Assembly: GCA_013388525.1 (NCBI GenBank)
Contig: JACAFA010000294.1
Span: 1-25,261, forward strand
Source of the DNA: Ignavibacteriaceae bacterium
GTDB taxonomy: Bacteria > Bacteroidota > Ignavibacteria > Ignavibacteriales > Ignavibacteriaceae
DNA length: 25,261 nucleotides
Direction: 5' to 3'
The notes under the pieces were generated by a model that saw only the letters and a list, made by a program, of their open reading frames with translations, did no database searches and was not told where the DNA came from. This document shows, in pieces, positions 15,188-21,988 of the stretch. Every line of letters begins with the position of its first letter. The stretch's first letter is position 1. The translations under genes were made by a program, and so were the position numbers.

Positions 15188-15876
15188 AAAAGCAAGTATC
15201 TCATCTTAAAGAATTTACAAAAGGTCTCTGGGAGATCAATCCCATATTCAAGCAAATTCTTGGCACATGTCCAACACTGGCGGTTACTGTTTCCATCGTA
15301 AATGGAATTGCGATGGCGCTTGCAACCACATTCGTGCTTGTGTTTTCAAGCCTGCTTATTTCGTTGATACGAAAACTAATTCCTAACCAGGTGCGTATTG
15401 CAACATATATTGTGGTCATTGCAAGTTTTGTAACCATTGTTGATCTCGTGATGAAAGCACAGTTTCCGGATCTAAGCAAAGCATTGGGACCATTCATTCC
15501 GCTGATCGTAGTAAATTGTATTATTCTTGGCAGAGCAGAAGCATTTGCTTCAAAGAACAATCCATTGAGATCAATGCTTGATGCACTTGGCAATGGTGCC
15601 GGATTTTTTATTGCACTGGTAGTGATGAGTGGAATCAGAGAAATTCTCGGAAGCAGAACTTTTTTCGGATACCAGGTTTTGCCGACAGCTTTTGAACCCT
15701 GGCTTATTATGATTTTACCAGCTGGCGCATTCATCGTGTTTGGTCTGCTGATGGGATTTTCAAATCTATATGTTGAAAAAAAGAAAAACCTTGAAAGAGA
15801 AGCACTGATATCTCAATACAGAAGAGTCGGAAGAGAAGAGATAACAGAAGAAGTTCTTAAAGAGGCAGGAGTGTAA
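15184..15876 (+). CDS. rnfE: Rnf complex subunit RnfE (membrane)
   Basis: A 230-residue membrane subunit, six helices, homologous to NqrD. Typical segments: KGLWEINPIFKQILGTCPTLAVT at the N-terminus, PNQVRIATYIVVIASFVTIVD, and IPLIVVNCIILGRAEAFASK in the middle. In Rnf and Nqr, RnfE and RnfA together hold an iron-sulfur center between inverted half-helices; Cys37 in LGTCPTLAVT and Cys111 in VVNCIILGRAE are in the right places. The minus-strand open frame across this gene is a shadow. Two bases separate its stop from the rnfA start. Confidence 0.95.
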   Translation: MKKQVSHLKEFTKGLWEINPIFKQILGTCPTLAVTVSIVNGIAMALATTFVLVFSSLLISLIRKLIPNQVRIATYIVVIASFVTIVDLVMKAQFPDLSKALGPFIPLIVVNCIILGRAEAFASKNNPLRSMLDALGNGAGFFIALVVMSGIREILGSRTFFGYQVLPTAFEPWLIMILPAGAFIVFGLLMGFSNLYVEKKKNLEREALISQYRRVGREEITEEVLKEAGV

Positions 15877-15878
15877 TT

Positions 15879-16451
15879 ATGGAATTATTTGTAATATTTA
15901 TTTCTGCTGCGCTGGTAAACAACTTTGTTCTTTCCTACTTCCTTGGCATTTGTCCTTTTATTGGGGTTTCTAACAAATCGTCTTCTGCAATTTCAATGGG
16001 AATGGCGACGACATTTGTAATGGTATTAACAGCAGTTGTTAGCTGGCTGTTGTTTAATCTCATTCTTGTGCCGTATAAGCTGGAGTTTTTGCAAATACCA
16101 TCGTTCATACTTGTAATAGCATCACTCGTTCAGTTTGTAGAGATGGTAATTAAAAAAGTAAGCCGGCCATTATATCGCGCACTTGGAATATTTCTTCCAT
16201 TGATTACAACTAATTGTGCGATACTTGGATTAGCATTACTTGCCGCAATGAGAGAATATGGTTTCCTTGAAAGTGTAATTTTTGGAGTCGGTGCCGGAGC
16301 CGGATTTACATTAGCATTAATTATTATGGCTGGAATACGGGAAGAGCTTGATCTGGCAGATGTTCCAAAACCTTTTCGCGGCGCACCAATAACTTTAATC
16401 GTTGCTGGAATTTTAGCTCTTGCTTTTATGGGTTTTGCCGGGATGATTTAG
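15879..16451 (+). CDS. rnfA: Rnf complex subunit RnfA (membrane)
   Basis: A 190-residue membrane subunit, six helices, homologous to NqrE and paired with RnfE. Marks: AALVNNFVLSYFLGICPFIGVS near the N-terminus with the Cys of the shared membrane iron-sulfur center, LPLITTNCAILGLALL with the second Cys, and GFTLALIIMAGIREELDLADVP. Length normal. Last gene of the tightly packed rnfCDGEA block; a gap of about 110 bases follows before the NusG-II gene. Confidence 0.95.
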   Translation: MELFVIFISAALVNNFVLSYFLGICPFIGVSNKSSSAISMGMATTFVMVLTAVVSWLLFNLILVPYKLEFLQIPSFILVIASLVQFVEMVIKKVSRPLYRALGIFLPLITTNCAILGLALLAAMREYGFLESVIFGVGAGAGFTLALIIMAGIREELDLADVPKPFRGAPITLIVAGILALAFMGFAGMI

Positions 16452-16520
16452 TTGGAGTTTGGTAGTAGGATGTGGGAGGTTGGAAATTGGTAATGATAAT
16501 TTTTAATTAATTAAAATGCT

Positions 16521-16547
16521 TTTGACTTTTTACATTTGACCTTTGAC
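16521..16547 (+). repeat. Three TTTGAC direct repeats
   Basis: TTTGAC occurs at 16521-16526, 16535-16540 and 16542-16547, just before the ribosome site of the NusG-II gene, and 16501-16516 is a perfect 16-base AT palindrome. The gap 16452-16550 otherwise holds G-rich low-complexity DNA. Whether this is a promoter or operator is unclear. Confidence 0.4.
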
Positions 16548-16550
16548 ATT

Positions 16551-16557
16551 AAAGGAG
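16551..16557 (+). promoter_or_regulatory. Shine-Dalgarno site deciding the NusG-II gene start
   Basis: AAAGGAG is five bases before the ATG at 16563. The upstream in-frame start at 16536 has no such site and would push the twin-arginine signal inward. Confidence 0.7.
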
Positions 16558-16562
16558 AAAAA

Positions 16563-17291
16563 ATGATATCACGAAGAAATTTTTTAAAGATTGCTGGTTT
16601 GTCAACCGTTGCAGTTGGAGCTGGATTTACAACCGGTAAACTCATAGGCAATAAAAAATCAGTTTACTTTGCCGTGCATGGATTTATTCCTGCTGACGAA
16701 CAAATTATTAGTCAATTAGTTGCAGGATTTAAAGATAAAGTGAAAAGCAACGCTGAGCCTAATGTTATAGCTGAAGCAAAGATTGGTGAAATGATAAGCA
16801 GATTTGACTCCCAGCTGAGAAACAATTCCTTCTCGAATGGCGGAAATATTACTTACAGACTGAAACGACTTGATAACCAAACAGGGTCAGACATTATAAT
16901 AAGCGACACAGAAAATCCGGTTTATTCACTGAATGATTTGAATTATGGTTTCTCAAACATCCGATCTAATCTGAAAAACAGAAAAGCAGAATATCTTTTT
17001 ACTGCAGAATATAAAAAGCCGGATTTGCTTTCATCAATCTTTAAACTAAATGAAAAAGAAGTTGTGATTGAAAATGAAAATGGACTGGTTGATAGAATTC
17101 CGTTAAATAAAAATTATAAAGACATTTTGATAGCTGGTCCTCAGGGGAAAACCGGACTGAAGATTGAAAATGGAATTGTTCGGGTAAATAAATCAACCTG
17201 CAGACACGAAATTTGTAAGCACACCATTGCCGGCTATGTTGGAGGCGTTATTGCGTGTGCACCGAATAAAGTTCTTATAAAAATTGTTTAA
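16563..17291 (+). CDS. Twin-arginine signal protein with C-terminal NusG domain II
   Basis: A 242-residue protein. The N-terminus MISRRNFLKIAGLSTVAVGAG is a model Tat signal (S-R-R-N-F-L-K then a hydrophobic stretch), so it should be exported folded, perhaps with a bound cofactor. The last 70 or so residues are a NusG domain II: LKIENGIVRVNKSTCRHEICKH with C213-x4-C218, then IACAPNKVLIKI with C232, the pattern of small NusG-II proteins that accompany Rnf and ApbE genes. The middle (about 40-165) has no recognised domain. The gene lies between rnfA and apbE, and its stop overlaps the apbE start by one base (TAATG). It probably helps Rnf maturation or binds a cofactor outside the membrane; function is inferred from context. 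Confidence 0.78.
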   Translation: MISRRNFLKIAGLSTVAVGAGFTTGKLIGNKKSVYFAVHGFIPADEQIISQLVAGFKDKVKSNAEPNVIAEAKIGEMISRFDSQLRNNSFSNGGNITYRLKRLDNQTGSDIIISDTENPVYSLNDLNYGFSNIRSNLKNRKAEYLFTAEYKKPDLLSSIFKLNEKEVVIENENGLVDRIPLNKNYKDILIAGPQGKTGLKIENGIVRVNKSTCRHEICKHTIAGYVGGVIACAPNKVLIKIV

Positions 17292-18316
17292 TGAAAAAAA
17301 ATATATTTAAAAAAGCCCCTTCTTTTGGAAAAGGGTTTTGGGGATGGGCCGCTACTTTTTTTGTTCTTTTTCTTATTGGATTTTTCATTGCGCGTAATAC
17401 CGTTGATGAAATAAAAACATTTAAGCGAACTCAAATTCTTCTCGGAACGGTTGTAGAAATTCAGGTTAGTGATGATGATGAAAAAAAAGCTGATGATGCA
17501 ATTTCAAAAACATTTGCTGAAATTAAAAGGATAGATGATTTGTTCACGACTTATAATGAAGATAGTCCCGTTTGGAAATTTAATCATAGCCACGATTCAA
17601 TCATCACTATTAATGAAGAGATATTCAACTTAGTGATTTTATGCGATTCTCTATGGAGGATTTCTGATTGTGCTTTTGATGTTTCAATTCAATCTTTAAT
17701 TCATATCTGGGGATTTGATAGTCAATCACCAGAAGTGCCGGATTCGGAACAAATCGAATCAGCATTAAAAGAAAGCGGATGGCATAAAATAAAATTGCTT
17801 GATGAAAACAAAATTCATCGAAATGAAAAAGTCAAACTAAACTTTGGCGCAATTGCAAAAGGATATGCTGTTGACAAGGCAATTGATGTTCTTAAGAGTT
17901 TTGGAACACAATCAGCACTTGTAAATGCCGGCGGAGAAATTAAAGGAATCGGGAACGATTGGACAATTGGCGTTCAACATCCGGGGGAAGAGAAAGAAAT
18001 AATTAAACGGATAAAGCTGAATGGAGTGTCCGTTGCAACAAGCGGCGATTACGAAAATTATTTTGAAAAAGATGGTGTTCGTTATCATCATTTACTCGAT
18101 CCTAAAACAGGATATCCATCAAAAGGATTGCAGAGCGTTACAATAATTCATAAACAAAATGCATTTGCAGATGGACTTGCAACCGCAGTCTTTGTAATGG
18201 GAAAAGAAAAAGGAATGAAATTAATTGAAAGTTTACACGAAACCGAAGCAATGATAATTGATGACAAAGGAAAGATTTTTTATTCAAGTGGATTTCAAAA
18301 GTTCTTAATTAATTGA
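17291..18316 (+). CDS. apbE: FAD:protein FMN transferase (ApbE)
   Basis: A 341-residue enzyme that transfers FMN from FAD to a Thr in flavoproteins, here surely RnfD and RnfG. A membrane helix at residues 17-34 anchors it; it lacks a lipobox. Motifs in order: SPVWKFN, AFDVSIQSLIHIWGF, NFGAIAKGYAVDKA (FAD/Mg site), ALVNAGGEIKGIG, SVATSGDYENYFEKDGVRYHHLLDPKTGYP and ADGLATAVFVMG, all standard for ApbE. The first 14 or so codons (APSFGKGFWGW) read through a degenerate repeat (17311-17350), so the N-terminus may be longer than ancestral. The start overlaps the previous stop. It sits in the rnf operon before rnfB. Confidence 0.93.
   Translation: MKKNIFKKAPSFGKGFWGWAATFFVLFLIGFFIARNTVDEIKTFKRTQILLGTVVEIQVSDDDEKKADDAISKTFAEIKRIDDLFTTYNEDSPVWKFNHSHDSIITINEEIFNLVILCDSLWRISDCAFDVSIQSLIHIWGFDSQSPEVPDSEQIESALKESGWHKIKLLDENKIHRNEKVKLNFGAIAKGYAVDKAIDVLKSFGTQSALVNAGGEIKGIGNDWTIGVQHPGEEKEIIKRIKLNGVSVATSGDYENYFEKDGVRYHHLLDPKTGYPSKGLQSVTIIHKQNAFADGLATAVFVMGKEKGMKLIESLHETEAMIIDDKGKIFYSSGFQKFLIN
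17311..17350. repeat. Degenerate GCCCCTTC-type repeat, copy 2, within apbE start
   Basis: AAAAGCCCCTTCTTTTGGAA followed by AAGGGTTTTGGGGATGGGCC. It matches the segment at 9230-9252 in opposite orientation and has the CCCTT..AAGGG palindrome. It is translated as KAPSFGKGFWGWA at the apbE N-terminus. Confidence 0.45.
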
Positions 18317-18326
18317 AAATAAGATT

Positions 18327-18413
18327 GTCATTGTGAGTTCAGACTTGTCGGGACGAAGCAATCTCTGTGAATTTAAAGATTGCTTCACCCACCACAGTGG
18401 GATTCGTAATGAC
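18327..18413. repeat. Palindromic repeat element before rnfB
   Basis: Nested inverted repeat: GTCATT (18327-18332) pairs with AATGAC (18408-18413), GAAGCAATCT (18355-18364) pairs with AGATTGCTTC (18377-18386), and a small hairpin CCAC-A-GTGG lies at 18392-18400. The style matches the 'GTCATT..GAAGCAATCT' dispersed repeats common in Bacteroidota and Ignavibacteriota genomes. It falls in the apbE-rnfB gap. Confidence 0.65.
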
Positions 18414-18415
18414 TT

Positions 18416-18420
18416 AGGAG
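18416..18420 (+). promoter_or_regulatory. Shine-Dalgarno site deciding the rnfB start
   Basis: AGGAG lies eight bases before the ATG at 18429 and just outside the palindromic repeat. It shows that the open frame upstream of 18429, which reads through the repeat, is not translated. Confidence 0.75.
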
Positions 18421-18428
18421 AAAATATT

Positions 18429-19283
18429 ATGGACATAACAATAATTCTAGCAATTGCCACAATGGGCGGACTGGGATTTATTTTTGCGGGTGCACTTGCA
18501 TTCGCAGATAAAAAATTACGCGTTGTAGAAAATCCAAAGATCGCTGAAATAAATGATGTTCTGCCTAATGCAAACTGTGGGGCTTGTGGTTTGGCTGGCT
18601 GCTACGACTTTGCAACTAACATTGTTGAAGGCAAAGTAAAAATAAATGGCTGCCCCGTTGGCGGTCAGGAAGTAGTAGATGAAATTGCCAGAATATTAGG
18701 AATAGAAAGCAGTGCAAGTGTAAAACTTGTTGCAAGAATTTTATGCAACGGCGGATTGGCAGAAGCCAAGTTTAAAGAGGGAGTTAAATATATTGGTCCG
18801 GAAAGTTGTGCTGTAAAAACTGTTGTGTCTGGTGGTGATAAAATGTGTTTGTATGGATGCCTCGGCGGCGGCGATTGTGTAGATGCCTGTCAGTTCGGAG
18901 CAATATTTATGAACGAAAATGGTTTGCCGGTTGTGGTTGAAGAACTATGCACAGGCTGCGGTCAATGTGTTGAAGCCTGTCCACGTGGTGTGATTGAAAT
19001 TCATCCTGAGGACAGAGAATTATTTGTATTCTGTAAAAACCACGACGATCCGAAACGCTCAAAAGAAGTTTGTGCTGTTGCCTGCTTCGGCTGTGGAATC
19101 TGTGCCCGCAAATCTGATGGTTCAATTGAAATGAGGGATTTTCTTCCCGAAATCAATTATGATAAACTGGACATCAGTAAAGTACCGATCGACAAATGTA
19201 AAACCGGCGCAATCAAATTTGTGCATCCAGAAAAAGCAGCGGAATTGTTGAAGCAAGAAAATATAGATGTAATAGTAAATTGA
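18429..19283 (+). CDS. rnfB: Rnf complex subunit RnfB (ferredoxin entry subunit) with one cluster site lost
   Basis: A 284-residue electron-entry subunit. Residues 3-25 form the membrane helix. The first cluster domain has C50, C53, C58, C75 (NCGACGLAGC then NGCPVGG). The first ferredoxin pair has C140, C144, C150, C154 and C174-x2-C177-x2-C180-x3-C184-P, all complete. The second pair is odd: C219-x2-C222-x2-C225 is followed by Ser229 where Cys is expected, and the second motif reads L247, S250, P253, C257 without gap. Thus the four ligands of one cluster are kept and the four of the other are lost. The start at 18429 is set by AGGAG; the longer frame from 18333 runs through a palindromic repeat. 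rnfB lies after apbE rather than next to rnfA or rnfC. Confidence 0.92.
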   Translation: MDITIILAIATMGGLGFIFAGALAFADKKLRVVENPKIAEINDVLPNANCGACGLAGCYDFATNIVEGKVKINGCPVGGQEVVDEIARILGIESSASVKLVARILCNGGLAEAKFKEGVKYIGPESCAVKTVVSGGDKMCLYGCLGGGDCVDACQFGAIFMNENGLPVVVEELCTGCGQCVEACPRGVIEIHPEDRELFVFCKNHDDPKRSKEVCAVACFGCGICARKSDGSIEMRDFLPEINYDKLDISKVPIDKCKTGAIKFVHPEKAAELLKQENIDVIVN

Positions 19284-19306
19284 AACTTAACTTTCATTCG
19301 CGCGAA

Positions 19307-19394
19307 CCTGCCTGCGGCAGGCAGGGGCGGGAATTTATTTAAATAATCTGGATTCCGGATTCCGCCAGAGGCGGACCGGCAAGGTCGGAATGAC
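19307..19394. repeat. Palindromic repeat element between rnfB and rseC
   Basis: Contains the palindrome CCTGCCTGCGGCAGGCAGG (19307-19325, 9-bp arms and a single central base), a second inverted repeat TCCGCC-AGA-GGCGGA (19361-19375), and a terminal GGAATGAC (19387-19394) similar to the end of the element before rnfB. GC content is far above the surrounding DNA. Confidence 0.65.
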
Positions 19395-19407
19395 AAAAGA
19401 CAAAATA

Positions 19408-19839
19408 ATGTATACAGAAGAATTATTCGAAGAAGGTGTTGTAAAAGAAGCTCACGACGGAATTGCTGAGATAGTGATTTCAGATTCTGAACATTGTCAG
19501 GAATGTTCCGCAAAAATTTACTGCAAGCCGGGCAGCGCAGAAGAAAGAAGTTTAACAGTTCGCGATCCTTACGGCGTTCATCCGGGCGATAATGTTCGCG
19601 TGGTTATTAGGGGAAGCAAAATTCTTTCGGCAGCTTTCAGATTGTATGGAATCCCTTTGATTCTTTTGCTTGCAGGAATTTTCTTCGGGATGGAAATCTT
19701 CAAATCAGATAAAGAATTATTTTCCTCCCTTCTTGCTGTTGGATTAGTTGCAGTTTACTCTGTCTTTTTATTTCTTCTTTCAAAGAAGAAAAAAACCAGA
19801 TCTTACCCCAAAATTATATTTGTAGGCAAATCGCGATAA
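19408..19839 (+). CDS. rseC: RseC/MucC family membrane protein
   Basis: A 143-residue protein. The N-terminal soluble domain (about 1-65) is a small beta domain with EEGVVKEAHDGIAEIVISDSEHCQECSAKIYC, matching the RseC pattern of clustered Cys (HCQEC..C) before RVVIRGSK. Two membrane helices follow (about 75-94 and 105-125), then a basic tail. RseC homologues associate with Rnf complexes (needed for SoxR reduction in gamma-proteobacteria) and often sit beside rnfB, as here. The ATG at 19390 lies inside the repeat end GGAATGAC; ATG 19408 (MYTEELFEEG) fits the family start better, although it has no good ribosome site. Confidence 0.83.
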   Translation: MYTEELFEEGVVKEAHDGIAEIVISDSEHCQECSAKIYCKPGSAEERSLTVRDPYGVHPGDNVRVVIRGSKILSAAFRLYGIPLILLLAGIFFGMEIFKSDKELFSSLLAVGLVAVYSVFLFLLSKKKKTRSYPKIIFVGKSR

Positions 19840-19918
19840 TCATCCTTCAAGCCTTGCTGATTAGCAAATAAATTAAATATATTCCATTTGTCATTCATAA
19901 CAATTATTTAAACAAATT

Positions 19919-19925
19919 AAGGAGG
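19919..19925 (+). promoter_or_regulatory. Strong Shine-Dalgarno site of the DinB-like gene
   Basis: AAGGAGG four bases before the ATG at 19930. It supports the start and suggests efficient translation. Confidence 0.7.
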
Positions 19926-19929
19926 CATA

Positions 19930-20451
19930 ATGTCAACAACAAAAAGATGGTTTGCTCTTCTGGCAATACTATTTATTACATGTGAATCTTTTGCTGAACA
20001 ACCCGTTTTTGTTAAAGAGTTTCTTGGACAAATTGATTTTGTAAAAGGCAGAATAATGCAGCTTGCAGATGCAATGCCGGAAGAAACATATGGCTGGACT
20101 CCCGGTGAAGGAGTAAGATCTGTTGGCGAGGTTTATGTTCATATTGCACAATCAAATTATTATATGTTGAGTCTTCTAAAGGGAGAAAAACCGGATATGA
20201 CTCAGAGTAAAAACGAAACAGACAAAAAGACCGCACTTGCTATGATGGAAAAATCTTTTGAGGTTATCAAAGAAACAACCTCAGGGTTTAGCGAAGAAGA
20301 TCTTAATAAAGAGATTGATGCATTCGGGATGAAATTTTCTGTTAGAAATTTTATGGTTACCATGATTGGTCACTTGCATGAGCATCTTGGTCAGTCAATT
20401 GCTTATGCAAGAATGAACGGTGTAACTCCTCCCTGGAGCGCACAGGAATAA
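19930..20451 (+). CDS. Secreted DinB-family protein
   Basis: A 173-residue protein with an N-terminal signal peptide (residues 1-22, cut after SFA) and a DinB four-helix bundle. The likely metal-binding His residues are His71 in VYVHIAQSNYY and those in the HLHEHLGQ segment (148-152), followed by the closing ARMNGVTPPWS typical of the family. Members are putative metal-dependent enzymes such as thiol transferases, mostly cytosolic; an exported one is less usual, which suggests a periplasmic thiol or damage role, but no substrate is known. It stands alone: a terminator follows right after the stop and the next gene is convergent. Confidence 0.8.
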   Translation: MSTTKRWFALLAILFITCESFAEQPVFVKEFLGQIDFVKGRIMQLADAMPEETYGWTPGEGVRSVGEVYVHIAQSNYYMLSLLKGEKPDMTQSKNETDKKTALAMMEKSFEVIKETTSGFSEEDLNKEIDAFGMKFSVRNFMVTMIGHLHEHLGQSIAYARMNGVTPPWSAQE

Positions 20452-20463
20452 ATCAATTGTTTA

Positions 20464-20494
20464 AATGCCGGTATTAATCGCCGGCATTTTTGTT
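20464..20494 (+). terminator. Rho-independent terminator after the DinB-like gene
   Basis: Arms AATGCCGG (20464-20471) and CCGGCATT (20481-20488) with a nine-base loop, followed by a T tract (TTTTTGTTTT). It lies 12 bases past the stop. It overlaps the last codons and stop (20474-20476) of the convergent EamA gene. Confidence 0.85.
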
Positions 20495-21421
20495 TTGATG
20501 ATTTTGTGTTATGCTTACTCTTAGAATACTTAAGAGTAAAACAACTGCCCCGCCCCATTGAACCATATCAAGAATATTCCCTCTCAAAATATACTCAAGC
20601 AGCACAGCGGTTAATGGAAAGGCAAGTTCGCATATTGCAGCAACAGAAGCAGTGATTCTTTTCAAACCATAATAATAAAGAAAGATTGCCAGTCCGCCGG
20701 TTGTGAAAGCAATTATCAGAAATATAATAATTTGATTAGTTGTTATTTCTGAGAGGTTGCTTATTTCCCGGGAAGAGAAAACAATTACTAACATAATTAT
20801 TGATGAAAAAAGAAAACGCAGATATGTTCCCATCTCGAAAGAAACATTTCTAAGCGCTCTCTTGCTTAGAACAGTTGAAGAACTGAACGCCAGCGCAGCA
20901 GTTAAAGCGAATAAAGCAGCAATAGTTGTTTTATCACCCGTTGTAAAATCCGGCAGGTTCAATCCAAATGTCATAAAGTAAGCTCCGATAATTGCCAGAG
21001 CAGACCAGAAAAAAAATTGTCCGGCAAGTTTTTCTTTCAGGAATAATGCAGCAAGCGTAATTGCAAATACCGGTTGTAATTTTTGAAGCAGAATGACGAC
21101 TGAAAGATTAACGAAGTTCACATAAAAAAGAGCTTTAGTAATTGCCATAGTTCCGATAGCTCCGCCAAGAAGTGCAACCAAAAAGAAAGCCAGCCAGTCT
21201 TTCTTCTGTAAATTCTTTAATGTAGGGAGGTGCCTAATAAAATATGGTGATAACAGAGTAGCTACAATTGTGCTTTCAACAAAAACAACCAGAGGAACCG
21301 GCAAACTATAAAGTGCAGGACGAAGAACAATTCCATCAACTCCCCACAAACCTGCAGCGACAATCACAAATAACGGCGCAATCCGGTCTTTAGAAGTCGA
21401 AAACTTTTCGTCAGAACTCAT
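20474..21421 (-). CDS. EamA/DMT-superfamily membrane transporter
   Basis: A 315-residue membrane protein with about ten helices as two EamA halves: IVAAGLWGVDGIVLRP in the first, LTAALAFSSSTVLSKRAL in the second, with AITKALFYVNFVNLSVVILLQKLQPVFAI as the typical helix 3-4 segment. Substrate unknown. The C-terminus is a short polar tail (QNHQNKNAGD) encoded within the terminator hairpin of the convergent DinB-like gene, so the two transcripts overlap at their 3' ends. The start ATG is at 21421. Confidence 0.85.
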   Translation of the reverse strand: MSSDEKFSTSKDRIAPLFVIVAAGLWGVDGIVLRPALYSLPVPLVVFVESTIVATLLSPYFIRHLPTLKNLQKKDWLAFFLVALLGGAIGTMAITKALFYVNFVNLSVVILLQKLQPVFAITLAALFLKEKLAGQFFFWSALAIIGAYFMTFGLNLPDFTTGDKTTIAALFALTAALAFSSSTVLSKRALRNVSFEMGTYLRFLFSSIIMLVIVFSSREISNLSEITTNQIIIFLIIAFTTGGLAIFLYYYGLKRITASVAAICELAFPLTAVLLEYILRGNILDMVQWGGAVVLLLSILRVSITQNHQNKNAGD

Positions 21422-21548
21422 TTACAATAAATATTTTTATTTTATGTTTGGGAGTAATTTTATTTATCGGTTGACAATTTAAAGATGTTTTGATTGATTT
21501 AACCAACAATAATATCAGCAAGCAGGAAATTATAATTCGGATATCATA

Positions 21549-21977
21549 ATGAAATTATATAATTCAATATTAACTCTTACGATTAGTCTGATCATCTGGT
21601 CATGTTCTTCCATTTCGGTGTTTAGTCCGGAAGCTTATAAGCAGGCCGTAAATTTAAAAGTTGAATCTCTGGAACTTATGTCATTTGCAACGGAGCCGTA
21701 TTCGGATTTCAGCGAAGATATTGTCTATCTTCAGACAGAGTTAAAAAAAGCTTATGAATTTTCCAGGGGCAGACCGGACAATGAAATATCAACAAAGCAG
21801 TGGGAAATATTAATTGATGAAGAGGGCAATCTGCTTGGCGGTTTTCTGAAAAGATGGGAAACAGAAGGAACTCTTTCTGAAATGTTTGTAAATGAAATGC
21901 AGATGTTGGTAAGTGATGCCTTCGATACAATTATTGGTCTCGAGAGCGGAAAGATTGATCCATCAGAATTTAAATAG
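21549..21977 (+). CDS. Small lipoprotein of unknown function
   Basis: A 142-residue protein with a lipoprotein signal (MKLYNSILTLTISLIIWSC, lipobox IWSC, acylated Cys19) and a mature part that looks all-helical and acidic (EDIVYLQTELKKAYEFSRGR, LKRWETEGTLSEMFVNEM). I do not recognise a family. It is the first of three small genes on the same strand (spacing 11 and 33 bases), suggesting an operon; the next product is also helical. No other Cys beyond position 19. May form a complex with the next two products at the membrane, but that is inference. Confidence 0.65.
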   Translation: MKLYNSILTLTISLIIWSCSSISVFSPEAYKQAVNLKVESLELMSFATEPYSDFSEDIVYLQTELKKAYEFSRGRPDNEISTKQWEILIDEEGNLLGGFLKRWETEGTLSEMFVNEMQMLVSDAFDTIIGLESGKIDPSEFK

Positions 21978-21988
21978 AGGATAATGAA

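Noticed and set aside
15201..15734. Minus-strand 177-residue open frame inside rnfE
   Set aside because: Shadow of rnfE; no ribosome site and the + strand protein is a clear RnfE.
18333..18428. N-terminal extension of RnfB (MSSDLSGRSNLCEF...)
   Set aside because: It is translated from a palindromic repeat; the ribosome site AGGAG and the family start MDITIILAIATMGG at 18429 mark the real start.
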